Of a DNA stretch of 64,000 nucleotides, positions 32,890 through 45,075 are shown piece after piece. This DNA comes from Prinsepia uniflora (lineage: Eukaryota; Streptophyta; Magnoliopsida; Rosales; Rosaceae), in assembly GCA_032719365.1 (NCBI GenBank), contig CM064862.1, positions 1,314,501 through 1,378,500 on the forward strand, written 5' to 3'. Position 1 is the stretch's first letter. Each line of letters begins with the position of its first letter. The notes beneath the pieces were generated by a model. The model saw only the letters and a list, made by a program, of their open reading frames with translations, had not been told where the DNA came from and did no database searches. The translations under genes were made by a program, and so were the position numbers.

Positions 32890-35877
32890 TGTAACGCCCC
32901 GGACGTTCTGGAAATGTAATATTATAAAATATTGAATAAAATGACGTTTTTACCCTTGTGTTTGTGTGGTCAATTTGTTGACTTTTTGATTTGGAGGTCG
33001 AACGGACGTTGAGTGATGACCGTGACGTAGTTCGGGATGTCACGAGTTCATAGACAGGTGGCACGTCCGATTCGGACGCTCGGAGTGAAAGTTATGATGT
33101 TCGGAAGTTCGGGGGCATTACCGTAATTTGGGCGTTATAAGGGGAAAAAGTTGACTTTTTGTGTGACAATTGATATCCATTGGACCCGAAGACCGTTATG
33201 TTCGTCTCGACGCCCCGAGTACAACGACAGGCGGCACGCTTGAAACGGACGTCGGACGACCGAGTTACGGGTCACGGTAGTTGGAGGGCATTTTGGTAAT
33301 TTTTGCCCTGGGGGCATTTTGGTAATTTCCGCACGGGGTACTGTTCACCACCGTGGAAAACAGAGCAGCGGCCATGGGTTTGTGCGTTCAATTGTTTATG
33401 GCTTTAGTGGATTGATCAGATGTTTGTTTATGTGAATTGAGGTAGTGGGAGCATGACTGAGTGGCGTGAGCAGGTTGCAGGCACGGGATTGAGTTTAATA
33501 TGGCCATGGTTTCTGTGTTTGTGGGAAGCAGGTTTCAGAGAACCTCAGCTGGTCTCCCACGGGTGCTGGCCGTTTGAATCGATTGACAGAGTAAGAGAGT
33601 GAGGGGGGACTCGGTTGGGTCATTTGGGCATCATTGTGAGGGCTGAGGTTGAGAGAGACGGTGAGAAAACAGTTTCGGGTTTTCGGGGGGAAACTCAGAG
33701 TTCAAATCCTACGGGCTTTGAGGTGAAACTAAACACATAGGGAGCCTTCTGGGAGTGATAGAATCACGGCGGTGCTGGAGTTGTCGAGTTTGGAGCCGTT
33801 TTGCCCAGGAACCCAAGTCCCAGTTTGAAGGAAAAACCAGTGGAGGGAAAAAATGGAAGATCAAATTGTGGGGACTTGCGAGCTAAACTAGGGGCCATTC
33901 TAGTCTTCTGGGAGCAAGAGGAAACCAACCACGTCAAATTTGAAGGACGACATCCACGAATTGGCCAGGAACGGAGTGCCCTGGTTCTGAGTATTTTCGA
34001 GCTTGAGCACGACGACTTCCAGGTAACGGCGAGACCAATTGACGGTACCATTGTGTTCGTATAAGTTCCCTTAATCTACTGGTGAAATTAATTTGAGATT
34101 GGGGTTAGTTTGGGTGAGTTCCAGAATGTCGATTTGTTCGACTGTTCGAGTTTGAGTTGGGTCGTTTGGGTACTAGTCGAGGTTAATCTTCATTACAGAC
34201 CTAAAATTAAAGGATTAGGGAAGATAATAGGATCAAAAACGAGAGGAATTGATTGAGAATTGGGCTTGAACTGGTCGGGTTGAATCGCGGGTATCAGACC
34301 CGTTTAGCAGGCTGTTCGGGTAAGGGAGATGACACTGTAGCTTGGCGCGTGGCCTTCACGCGCAGCCACTTTGGGCGGCGCGTGACGGCGCGTGTGACGT
34401 CAACTCCGATCACGATCAACATGAGAATTAATCCTTACAGTTTAATTAACATTTTATCTTTAGAGTTCGAATCGATCGGGAGTCATTCGTGATAATTTCG
34501 GGAGTCCGGAAGATTAAGTCTTTAAGTTTATTTTGGCCGAAAAATCCGGAAAAATTAGGAAAAATCCTACGAGTTATTTTGGGATGTTTGTAACCCTTCT
34601 TGTACGTTTTCACAGGCCCGGACACTTCCGAAGCTACGGAGGAGCGCGCGGGACGCGATTGACGTGTCCTAAGACTGTGAGTGGACTCTTTGATTTTTAA
34701 ATTGGGCATGCATGACTATTTTGCTTATATATCTCATGGTTTTACATATGATTTTACGATGGTGAGATGATATATCGGTTTTACTTGTTTTCACGTTTTT
34801 CGAGATAATTATCGTATTTCACGCATTTCGAGATTTCGGTTTTTGCCTATGCATGCGTGATAATTTTGATGAAGTATCTGGTTATGAATATGCATGTTTC
34901 GGATTTATGATGTTTGATCATATTGTGAAGGAATTTTCTGGTAATTGCATGTGTTGGAATTTACATGTGAATTCGGGCATGAGTCCTGTTACGATGAGAA
35001 ATGTTTTTGGAATAATGTTGGAAAAATATTTGTGATGAATCCTGATTTATTATGTTTAAAAACGGTTTTGGGTTTAAAGACCCGGTTGATGGTTGGATCT
35101 GGTTTTGGGTTTAAAGACCCGGTATGTTGATTTTGGGGGCGGGCCCGAAAATTGAGTTTAAAGACTCGTGAGTTTAAAGACTCGATTATTATGATACCCC
35201 CGAGGCCTACTGATCGTGTTTTGAGTTTAAAGACTCGTTGATATCCCGGGAAGGCCTAATGTTGAGTTTAAAGACTCGGATGGATCCAACGGCATAATCA
35301 TGATTATTGATTTATGTTTCACTTGATTTGTGCAAATAATGTTTCAAAATGACGGTTTCTGGAATCTGGTATTATTATATGGTTTTACATGAGTTATGAC
35401 GATCCCCGTAACGTTTTTCTTGTGTTTCGGAAAAAGAGTTTTCAAAAGTTTAATACACAAATTTGAATATTTGGTTATGCATGCGGATTACAAAACTGGA
35501 GGGCAAACCCGATTTCGGAAAAACTGTTTTTCCTGTTAAACTTATGTTTCGGTCCACTCACACCTTGTTGTTTTAAATTCCCTCCAGGTCGTGGTACAAG
35601 CGTGGGGGCAAGCGCCGAGGCAGAGGCGGAGGCATAACGTTTTCCGTTGCGGAGTAGTTAGTTCACAGAGTAGGACTTGTTCTTTAATTTGTTTTGTAAT
35701 ATTGCTCTGTGAAACTGTGGACTTGACGTCCAGTCGCATGTATTTTGTTTAATCTCCTTGGTCTGACAATGGGTGTGTTGTAATTTTAACTAGTCTTCCG
35801 GTCTTTTGGGTTCGATTGTCAGACGGGAGCAGGATGCTTCCCGATTATCGAGGCGATAATCGGGGTGGGTCCTGTCA
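32890..35877 (+). mobile_element. Solo LTR of a diverged sister family, TSD GAATC
   Basis: Starts TGTAACGCCCCGG and ends GGGTCCTGTCA (2988 bp), with perfect flanking GAATC duplications (32885-32889 and 35878-35882). The promoter-side blocks (GTGACGTAGTTCGGGATGTC, ACGAGTTCATAGACAGGTGG, ACAACGACAGGCGGCACG) and the 3' end (CAGACGGGAGCAGG...GGGTCCTGTCA) match the other giant LTRs. The middle is largely different and has its own small-palindrome array (35063-35280). Confidence 0.93.
35063..35280 (+). repeat. GGGTTTAAAGACCC / GAGTTTAAAGACTC micro-palindrome array
   Basis: Units GGGTTTAAAGACCCG (35063, 35106) and GAGTTTAAAGACTCG (about 35154, 35169, 35222, 35263). The change of the second base G to A is matched by C to T on the opposite arm. 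This parallels the GGGC/GCCC arrays of the sister LTRs with a different unit sequence. Confidence 0.85.
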
Positions 35878-35882
35878 GAATC

Positions 35883-37740
35883 CCTTGGAGTGAATTATGG
35901 TGTAGGCCAGTACCTATCTAATTGATGGGTAGGCAAGGGTTTACCCGCGTGTACCCAAGCCCATTGAAAAAATAGAACTGCATCATCAATTCCTCTCTTG
36001 CTCTCATAGAGCCTCAACCACCACATCACCATGCTCATCTCGGCGACTCTGTCGCTCTCTCTCTTTTATACTTCAAAGACACATGTGATTCTCGTTTCAT
36101 TAGAAAAAACAAAAAACAAAAAACAAAAACAACACCAAGGGCGCTGAAATATAAGTCATTAGCAGCGTATAATATTCATCATTCCATATCTTAAACCTCT
36201 ATCGTAATTCAATTAAAAAAGATATATTAAATGCCAAAACTGACCTACGAAGATATGCAGAAAATTCAAAGTGCGTAATAGAAACATCATAATTTACCAT
36301 TCCATTTGCACTCTCAATCAAATCACCTAGCTAGGCAGAACTACAAGAAATCGTAGGTTGCTCGAATAATATTTTCTAGGTGAAGGCATTTTTGCCGCCT
36401 AATCACACCTTGCCCGATGGAATTGAAGCTCGTCGGGCAAGATGTTAACTAGAAGAACTAGTTTTTGGCGCATAAAAAATGAAATTTTGCTCAGTGAAGT
36501 TTTCATGTCCTTCGACAGCAGTCGATTTAAAGAAAATTTTCTTCATCGAGCAATATTTAGCATTGAGCACATTTTTGCCCGATGAATCATTAAACATTGG
36601 CCTGCAAAAACCCCATTTGTTGGGCAAGAGTCTAAACATATTAGCTACCCAAACGTCATTTCTTCTTCTTTCTCTCTACCCACAATCTCTCACAACTCTC
36701 ATTCATCTCTCTCTCTGTCTCTCTCTCTCCCCCACTTATCAACAATCATCATCACATCACCATTTTCTCTACCAATAAAATCCTTTTCTTAATCACCAAT
36801 ATAACAATTTTGAAGGTTTGAGAGTATCTTTGTTTTGAAATTTTGATTTTTGATTGAAATCTAATTAAATTTTGCGTTTTATGAAATTTGTGGTTGATTT
36901 GAAGGAATAATTATAAACACGTATATGTGTTTGCTTATCAATTTAATTTTGTTAAGAATTTTGGATAAAATTATGTTTGGAAATTGTGTGAAAATTGTCT
37001 ATAATTTGTGTATAAATTGTTTAGAAATTGTGTAGAAATTGTTTATAACACATAAAAACATAAAAGTTATAGGCCCAAATAAAAAATTAACAACCATGAA
37101 AACCCAACCCAACTACACCCAAATACAAAGCAGTAGGCCCAAAGGCCTAATATTTCTCAGTTACAACAAAGATGTGAAAGCATCTCTCTCTCTTCCAATT
37201 TATCTTGGCGGGTTTGCCAATAGAAGCAAAATCCGCGCATTTCTTGTTGATCGCCGATTTCTTGTAGACTTTTTTGACCACCGTTTATCCAGAAATTTCA
37301 TGGTGTTGAGTGTGTGAAGCTGCTAACCCAGGTTTTGAGCTGAAGCGTTTTCTGGGGTAAATGAATTTCCGGTAAGCCCAGCATCTATTTCTTCTACCAT
37401 TGGCTTTGTTTCTGGTAATTAATTAGAAAATTTGGAAGATTTCAATGCGGCCATAATTAAAAAAAGCATTTTATGCTTAAAGATTCAATATTTCTGAATT
37501 TATTTTATTGTAATTTACTCAGTAATCAACAGAGCGGCCATAAGGAAGGTTTAGCTGCAATTTGCAAATACTTCTTTTTTCTTATATTTAATTTTGGCTA
37601 AGTTTTGAATTTAATTTTACAAATGGTATGTGAAATTGTTTGATAATTTGTGACGTCCCGAAAAAATCACAATTGTATCCTGATTAGAATTATGTGTACA
37701 TAATCTTTGTATTTGCAGGTGTTATAGATAGATTTAGTTT
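35883..37740. other. Intergenic region with a possible CACTA-type terminus
   Basis: At 36340-36640, ACTACAAGAAATCGTAGG is followed by scattered TGCCCGATG, CGTCGGGCAAG and TTGGGCAAG motifs. These resemble the terminus and subterminal repeats of CACTA transposons, but no partner end or 3-bp duplication was found. The rest is AT-rich with CT repeats at 36700-36740. No gene is recognised. Confidence 0.35.
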
Positions 37741-37744
37741 CCTG

Positions 37745-38075
37745 GATCACAAGCATAAGTTATTGGCTACTACAAGTTCTGAAGCTTAAGGAACTTGTCA
37801 GTGACATCTTCCATCTTAACATTTCAGGTCAGGACCTCGAAGCTATTGATGTACATTGGGGATTTTTTGAATGTGGCAGCAGGTCATTAAATATTTTTGC
37901 TCCAAATCTCAAGTATTTAAAATGGATTGGGAATTTTTTGAAGCACCAAAATCCCTGGAAATAATGTGTTTAGAAAACGCAGAGATACCTTTGCAGCCTA
38001 GAAGAGATGCTAATGACTTTGAGAATGCATTTGAGTTCTTTACAGTATATGCAGGGTTAAAGTTCTTATTCTAAA
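37745..38075 (+). pseudogene. F-box/LRR (FBD-type) gene fragment, part 1
   Basis: Encodes LNISGQDLEAIDV, SLNIFAPNLKYLKWIGNF and then, after a frameshift near 37955-37965, CLENAEIPLQPRRDANDFEN. These are leucine-rich repeat strands typical of the large plant F-box/LRR/FBD family, whose members select substrates for SCF ubiquitin ligases. The F-box itself is not seen upstream. A pseudogene. Confidence 0.7.
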
Positions 38076-38469
38076 CAATGAAACCACTAAGGTATAGAGT
38101 ATAGACCTCTGCAAACAAATATTCTCTTATGCCATTATGAATTTATGTTGAGTGTATTTGTTTTCGAGGTATTTGTATGGATAATAATACAAGGAACGTA
38201 TTTGATGCTATTGCATGATGATCTTTAGAGGATATCTAATTCATGTTTCTTTAACTTCAAGGTTGTACTAAAATCAAGTGATGGTATTGCGTTTATGGTA
38301 GTATAGGAAAGAAATTGCGTCCTTATGTCTCCGTCACTTTTCTCATCAGTTGAAGCCTTATCAATATTGTGAAGAAATTGATTTGGCAAACGAATTTAGA
38401 AACAGGGTGGTATGAGCGTAAATATTTGACTAACTGATAGTAGCTGTATTCTCTTATAGAGCTTTTGTG

Positions 38470-38700
38470 TGGTCATACCTTTTGCCTACTTACGAGTTTG
38501 CCTTTATACCATTGCAGGTTCTGTTCAAGGAAGCTTTCATGTCTCCACCATTTGATAATATTTCCTGCTTTGGTATGCATGTTGCGAGCTTTAGTGACGA
38601 TCTAATCCTAGCTATGGTCTCGCTTCTTAGAGGATTTTCTAGTTTGAATACTTTGCACATTGGAGTGTGACCCTTCCTCACTCTTCCATAAACCTTAAGT
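38470..38700 (+). pseudogene. F-box/LRR gene fragment, part 2
   Basis: Continues the fragment with LFKEAFMSPPFDNISCFG and VASFSDDLILAMVSLLRG, ending FSSLNTLHIGV at 38670, a typical penultimate LRR block. The Copia insertion lies about 270 bp downstream, probably in a former intron. Confidence 0.7.
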
Positions 38701-38936
38701 AAGTTATAGAACAGGTTTCCACTCTCTCTCATTACGCACACACACAAACACAGTACATTTTACCATGTGGTGACTCTAGAATGAGGAGCCTATTTAAGTA
38801 TTTTCCCGTTAAGTTCTATTTCTACGGCTCAAATGATTGTTTATAGAGCATTCTATGACCCCAAGTGTGCATAAGTTAAATCATCAAATGCAAGACATTT
38901 CCTTTATTTATGTTCTAAAATTATGTTTGGCATTTC

Positions 38937-39560
38937 TGTTGATGTTTAAGCTGCACTGCAGTTTAACATTAACATTGTACGGCTAGTATTTTAAATTCAT
39001 ATGGCTAGTTGATAAGTGAGTGATAAGTGTGTGTGATGAGATGTAAAGTGTGATGGATGATGAGCTGTAAAAGTAGTAACAGAATTGAGAGAATGTGAGA
39101 ACATGTGTGTGAGTTGCTTTACACACAAGATTATTCTCTAAGTGTCTTTAATAGGTGGCTGCCAGGGATTGACAGATAGATTGTCAATCCTGGTCGTGTG
39201 TGATGTGTGAGTGAGGGTATATCAATGTACACACTCCACAAAATGTATTTTATGAAAAAAGAGTGAAGTGAATTCAGAGAAAGGTTTCTGAATTCTCTAA
39301 GAAACAGAGAAGGCATTTTCTCAAACACCTGGTGTGCAGGTCACTGTTCTATTGATTTTGTGGTGTTGTGAGCCTAAATCACTATCCATTTTCTTCTTCT
39401 GTGTGTGTGTGTTCAAAGCAAATAAAGAAATCAAGCAATCACGAGCTAATCCCGATTCACAAGAAACACCAGCTAGGAGGTAAGAGTTAAAGAATGCTTA
39501 CCTGATGCAAGCTGCTGCAAATCAACCAATCGCAGGTCATCTTCCCATCAATGTTCAATA
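38937..39560 (+). repeat. 5' LTR of Copia 1
   Basis: Starts TGTTGATGTTTAAGC and ends TTCAATA. Both LTRs end TA instead of the usual CA, so the change predates this insertion. The primer-binding site follows at once. Confidence 0.93.
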
Positions 39561-39572
39561 TGGTATCAGAGC
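39561..39572 (+). other. Primer-binding site of Copia 1
   Basis: TGGTATCAGAGC directly abuts the LTR, with no spacer; tRNA-iMet type. Confidence 0.9.
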
Positions 39573-39651
39573 AGGCATAGATCTGCATCTGGGACGTTGG
39601 CTGTGAAAAGAAAGCAAGTGAGGTGAGTGCTTAAAAGAAAGAAAGTAAGAA

Positions 39652-40560
39652 ATGGCTTAAATACACAGTGGAGGAGGAGAGTTAAGAACTCCTATCTTCA
39701 CAGGATCTAATTACGATGCCTGGAGCATTGAGATGAAAACTGTGCTCAAAGGTTATGATCTATGGAAGTATATAGAAGAAGGAATTCCAGGAGCTGTGAC
39801 ACCTGGAGAAGGAGAAGAAGGTCCTACACGTCCACTAAATCGGGTGGATGTTGTGAAAGATGCTAAGACTCTAAGCATGCTACAAAATGCAGTTACAGAT
39901 GACATATTTCCAAGGATTCAGAATGAAGAGACTGCTCAGGCAACTTGGAATGTGTTGCAACAAGAATATAGAGGAGATGCTAAGGTAAGATCTGTCAAAC
40001 TACAGTCCCTAAGACGTGATTTCGAATATGCAAGGATGAGGGATGATGAAAACTTATCTGTTTATATCTCAAGACTGTATGAGATTGTAAATCAGATGAG
40101 AACTTATGGTGAAAACATAACAGAAAAGAGATTAGCACATAAAATCTTAATAAGTTTGACAAAGCCTTATGATCATATTGTATCAATTATAGAAGAAACC
40201 AGGGATTTGGACACAATCAATGTAGAGAGTGTCATTGCTTCCATTAAGGCCTTTGATCAAAGAATTGAGATGCATAGTGAAGGAAATGTAGACAAAGCAT
40301 TTGCTAGCTGGTCTATAAATCCTAAGCCACAATAGGGAGGTTCACATGAGAAGTTTAAGAAGAATTTTAAAAGTAGGAGCTGGAACCAGAAGCCTAACAC
40401 AGGAGAGAAATCTGGACATCACTAGCATTCTGAGAAATCAGAAAACTCAGTACCTAAGTGCAGAAACTGTGGCAGGAAGCACTCAGGGACATGTTGGTTC
40501 AAGACTAAACCTAAGTGCTACAATTGCAACAAACTTGGACATGTTGCCAAGGAGTGCATG
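39652..40560 (+). pseudogene. Copia 1 gag (nucleocapsid), with nonsense codons
   Basis: Structural gag protein. The likely start ATG (39652) is followed at codon 3 by TAA, then by an open frame with SNYDAWSIEMKTVLKGYDLW, the typical Copia gag N-terminus, and VSIIEETRDLDT. Further stops fall at 40333-40335 and about 40423. The zinc knuckle CYNCNKLGHVAKEC (C-x2-C-x4-H-x4-C) ends the domain near 40557. A second Cys-rich stretch CRNCGRKHSGTC precedes it. Gag and pol share one frame, so this was a single polyprotein. Confidence 0.88.
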
Positions 40561-41713
40561 AGTACCAAGTCAGTGAGCATGACAAAAGAAGTAATTGAAG
40601 CCCCTGTACCTGGAAATCTGTTCTATGCATGTAATTCAGCTTCAGTGAAGACTGAAAATGTTTGGTATGTTGACAGTGCATGTAGCAATCATATGACTGC
40701 TCAAGAATCCCTGTTAATTGAGGTTGACAGAAGCATTAAAGCCAAAGTTAAAATGGGAAATGGAGAGCTGGTGCAGGCAGAAGGAAAGGGAACTCTGGTG
40801 ATTCAGACCAAACAAGGAGAAAGACACATAAAGGATGTCATGTTGTTTCCAGGTTTGGAGGAAAACCTGCTTAGTGTTGGGCAGATGATTGAACATGGAT
40901 ATTTTCTTGTGTTTGGAGATCAGTATGTGGATATATTTGAAGACAAGGAGCTGGTTCACCGGGTTGCTAAGATCCCTATGATCAGAAACAGGTGTTTTCC
41001 TATGACCTTTGACTGTGTAAAACCAGTGGCCATGAGGGCAACAATTTCAGAAGATTCTGAACTGTGGCATAGAAGATATGGCCATCTAAACTACACAAGT
41101 CTCAAGAAGTTACAACAGAAGGATATGGTGATTGGGATGCCTAAGCTACAAGATGGGAAACAGGTCTGTGCAAGCTGTGTTGCAGGAAAACAACATGTTG
41201 AACAGTTTGATTCAGAACCTGCACTAAGGGCAACTCAGCCTTTAGAACTCATCCACTCTGATGTCTGTGGTCCTATGCAAGTTGAGACTATTGGAGGTAA
41301 CAAGTATTTCCTGACTTTTATTGATGATTATACAAGAATGTGCTGGTTGTACTTATTGTCACATAAGTTAGGAGTCCTTAATGTCTTCAAGAAATTTAAA
41401 GCTATGGTAGAATTACAAAGTGATTTCAAGATCAAGAGACTAAGAAGTGACAGGGGTGGAGAGTATCTCTCAAAAGAGTTTGAGAGTTTCTGTGAAGAAA
41501 CTGGGATTGTGAGGAAACTAACTGTTGCCTATTCACCTCAGCAAAATGGGGTTACTGAAAGAAAAAAACAGGACTGTTGTGGAAATGGCAAGGACAATGC
41601 TGTGTGGAAAAAATGTTCCTCACAGGTTCTGGGGGGAAGCAGTAAGCACTGCTGTTTATTTACTAAACAGAAGTCCCACCAGATCACTCAATGAGAAAAC
41701 CCTATTTGATTAA
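40558..41713 (+). pseudogene. Copia 1 protease and integrase (frameshifted)
   Basis: Aspartic protease motif YVDSACSNHMT; GAG-pre-integrase block ELWHRRYGHLNYTSLKKL with the downstream CASCVAGKQ zinc-binding pair; integrase core HSDVCGPMQVETIGGNKYF, FIDDYTRMCW and RLRSDRGGEYLSKEF, then SPQQNGVTERK. These cut the polyprotein and insert cDNA. An extra A in the run near 41565 shifts the frame; the integrase C-terminal part continues at 41525-41713 (MARTMLCGKNVPHRFWGEAV) and then meets a TAA. Confidence 0.9.
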
Positions 41714-41734
41714 TTCAGTGGGAGGAGACCAGGA

Positions 41735-43660
41735 GTGAAGCATTTCAGAATTTTTGGCTCTATCTGCTACTCTCACATTACTGATCAACTAAAGCAGAAA
41801 CTAGATGAGAAAAGTGTGAAATGCATTTTCATGGGATATGGAAGTTGTGAAAAAGGATATAGATTGTTCAATCCGCAAACCAACAAGATTGTGGTTGCTA
41901 GAAGTGTAATCTTTGATGAAGAAAGTGTTTATGATTGGGATACTTCTAAAACTGATGGTGGACGGTTTCTCACCATTAGCAGTGGTTCTGATGAGGCTCA
42001 GGAACCAGATGAAGGTTTAGGACATGATTCACAAGATCCTGTGAGTCATACTGAGTCTGAAGGGGAAAATCAGAATGAGGGAGAAGAAGAAGATTCTTCC
42101 ACTGGCACACCTGTGAATCTCAGGAGTCTACATGACATATATGTAAGGTGCCACATGTGTATTGTTGAACCTGAATCCTATGAAGAAGCAACAAAGGATC
42201 TAGCATGGACGAAGGCTATGGAGGCTGAGATAGATATGATTCAGAAGAATGGAACCTGGTGCTTAGTAGATAGACCAATGGACAAACCTGTCATTGGTGT
42301 TAGATGGATCTACAAGACTAAGATAAAGCTGGATGGTTCTGTGGAAAAACATAAGGCAAGATTGGTAGCAAAGGGTTATGCACAGAAACTTGGGGTAGAT
42401 TTCAATGAAACTTTTGCACCTGTTGCAAGGTTGGACACAATCAGATCCCTAATTGCCCTTGCTGCTCAGAAGAACTGGAAACTCTATCAATTGGATGTTA
42501 AATCAGCATTCTTAAATGGAGTATTGGAGGAAGAGGTTTACATTGATCAACCTGAGGGGTTTGAAGTCCAAATTGATAAAGGGAAGGTCTACAAGTTGAA
42601 GAAAGCACTATATGGACTCAAGCAAGCCCCTAGAGCTTGGTATGGTGAAATTGACTCATATTTCCTAAGCTGTGATTTTAAAAGAAGCAAAAGTGAAGCC
42701 ACTTTATATATCAATTTTGCTAAGGATGGAAGAGTTCTTATTGTCTCAATCTATGTGGATGATATAATCTACACAAGAAGCTCACTTGAGTTAATTCAAG
42801 AGTTCAAAAATGAGATGATGAACAAGTATGAAATGACTGATTTGGGGCTGTTGCATCATTTCCTAGGCATGGGGGTAATTCAGTATAAAGACAACATATT
42901 CATACATCAAAGGAAGTATGCTAGTACACTCCTAGAGAAGTTTGGGCTCAGTGACTGCAAATCAGTAAGTACACCACTGGTACCATCAGAAAAAATGAGA
43001 AAGGAAGATGAGAGTGAAGCTGCAGATGAGCATCTGTACAGGAAAATTGTGGGTAGTCTTCTCTACTTGACAGCTACTAGGCTTGACATCATGTATGCTG
43101 CAAGTCTACTCTCCAGATTTATGCATGGTCCTATACACAAGCATCTGGGAACTGCTAAGAGAGTGTTGAGGTATATTCAAGGAACCTTATCTTATGGGAT
43201 TGAGTATGAGAAGGGAAAAGCATCTACACTAATAGGTTTTTGTGATAGTGACTGGGGTGGGTCTGAGGATGATATGAAGAGTACCTCTGGCTATGCTTTT
43301 ACTCTAGGCAGTGGGGTGTTTTCCTGGGCATCTGTGAAACAGAGCACAGTTGCTTTGTCCACTGCAGAAGCTGAGTATGTGAGTGCAGCAGAAGCAACCT
43401 CACAAGCTATTTGGCTACGGTTTGTACTTAAAGACTTTGGAGAGGAACAAGGAGAACCAACTCCATTGTTATGTGACAACATGTCTGCCATAGCAATGGC
43501 CAAGAATCCAGTTTTCCATCAGAAAACCAGGCACATCAACAGGAAGTTCCATTTCATCCGTGATGCTTTGCAAGACAAGAAAATCAGTTTGATCTTCTGC
43601 AAATCAAAATATCAACTTGCTGATATCTTCACTAAAGCACTACCAAAGGAAAGACTTAAC
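41735..43660 (+). pseudogene. Copia 1 reverse transcriptase and RNase H (C-terminus displaced)
   Basis: Long intact frame starting in the integrase C-terminal tail (KHFRIFGSICYSHITDQL). The RT domain has NGTWCLVDRPMDKPVIGVRW, QLDVKSAFLNGVLEEEVY, ALYGLKQAPRAWY and the active site IYVDDI. RNase H shows GFCDSDWGGSEDD, STAEAEYVSAAEA and TRHINRKFHFIRDAL. It ends with DIFTKALPKERLN, where the solo LTR cuts in. The true C-terminus (YLREKLGVKPAASLRGSVDV) resumes at 45026. The upstream lesions mean no full polyprotein, but RT-RNase H alone is undamaged by stops. Confidence 0.92.
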
Positions 43661-45020
43661 TGTAACGACCCGTCCCGAATTCCGGGATTAGTTTAGTGAT
43701 TAATCTTGATTAGTGAGGTTGAACGGTGGTTGAAATGTGATGAAATGGTTTTGAAATTGGAAATATGAACTCGGGCTTGAGGCCCAATTATGTTGGAAAT
43801 TTCGGACTTGGAGTCCATTTGAATATCGGGCCGGGGGCCCAGTTGGTTAATGAAATCGGGCCAGGGGCCCAGTTGGTAGGAAATCGGGCTGAGACCCATT
43901 TGAGTTATGTCATCGGGCCAGGGGCCCAGTTGATTTATGAAATCGGGCCGTGGGCCCAATGGTTCATAAAATCGGGCATGAGGCCCAATTGGATTATAAT
44001 GGTGATTTCGGGTCAGGGACCCTATATTTAATAATTGTGATTTTGGGTCAGGGACCCTAAATGGAACTGTGTGTTTTTATGGAAATTTCGGGCAGGGCCC
44101 AATGGTAATAATGTGATAAAAGGATTTAATAAAACTGTTTTTCCATATACCATCTGGACACAAGGATATATGATGGTCTCCTCCAGATGTCTGGGACACT
44201 GGGGAAGTCACGGTGCATTGCCTGCGAGGGGTCATTATACGGAGCAGCCGGACCGTATGATGACTCAGGAGCAGGATTGCTATGATTGACGTCAGGGACG
44301 TCAGACATCAGGGATGTCAGATATATGGACCCGGAGAGACCCCGGGCAGCACGCGTAGCTTATGAAACCGTGAGATATGACGTCAGGGACGTCTAGCGTC
44401 TGGGACGCTAAGCATCTGGGATGCTGGTGATGGTAATGGTAAAATATGGATTAATGAATAAAATGGCTTATTGGTTGGATATGTGTTATGTGGTAAAAAT
44501 GGATTATTGGTTATGATATGGTATGTAGGGTCGGGGACCCTAAATGGTTTTGGATTTTTGAATTGATGTTCATCTATGGTCGTGGGTGGTGACCCACATG
44601 GTTTTAATATGTATGGTGGTGGTATTCCACGGTTTTGGGCTGAGTTCCCACACTTGGTTTTTGGTTAACGGTTTTCGGGCTAAGGCCCTAATGGCTCGGT
44701 TGAGCAAACGTTTTGGTTACTGGTTTTTGGTGGCATGCATACGTTTTTATTGGAGGGCATAAATGTCTTATAAATGTATTTGGTAAACTTATTGGTTTTT
44801 GTCCACTCACAGCTTTTTGGTTTTAATGCCCTTCAGGTTGATTACGGATGCGATTGCAGCAGGGACTGGGACATTGCACACCTCCTCCATCGATCCTTGC
44901 GCACTCTGGATGCCCTGTTTGGGCAGTGGCTCTTGGTCATCCTTTGTCTGACACCCCTTGTTGGACGGGAGCAGGGCACATTCCATGGTAATCCCGGGGG
45001 GATTGGGATGGGCCCTGTCA
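43661..45020 (+). mobile_element. Internally deleted solo LTR of the giant-LTR family, TSD TTAAC
   Basis: Starts TGTAACGACCCGTCCC and ends GGGCCCTGTCA, with flanking TTAAC on both sides (43656-43660 and 45021-45025). The first 70 bp match the LARD-like LTR, and the sequence then jumps to the region just before the GGGC/GCCC array. About 1.7 kb of promoter-side and middle LTR are missing. Both hairpin arrays and the 3' end are kept (1360 bp). Confidence 0.95.
44288..44425 (+). repeat. Covarying micro-hairpin cluster, five perfect stems
   Basis: GACGTCAGGGACGTC (44288), GACATCAGGGATGTC (44304), GACGTCAGGGACGTC (44379), AGCGTCTGGGACGCT (44395) and AGCATCTGGGATGCT (44411). All five stems are perfectly paired despite four different sequences. 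Confidence 0.9.
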
Positions 45021-45025
45021 TTAAC

Positions 45026-45075
45026 TATCTAAGAGAGAAGCTAGGAGTTAAACCTGCTGCTAGCTTAAGAGGGAG
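45026..45075 (+). other. Copia 1 pol C-terminus and polypurine tract
   Basis: Reads YLREKLGVKPAASLRGS before the 3' LTR; the frame ends at TAA in the LTR (45086-45088). The purine tract AAGAGGGAG directly precedes the LTR. Confidence 0.85.

Noticed and set aside
39121..39360. Possible separate gene in the Copia LTR
   Set aside because: The same sequence recurs at 45260-45500 as the second LTR.
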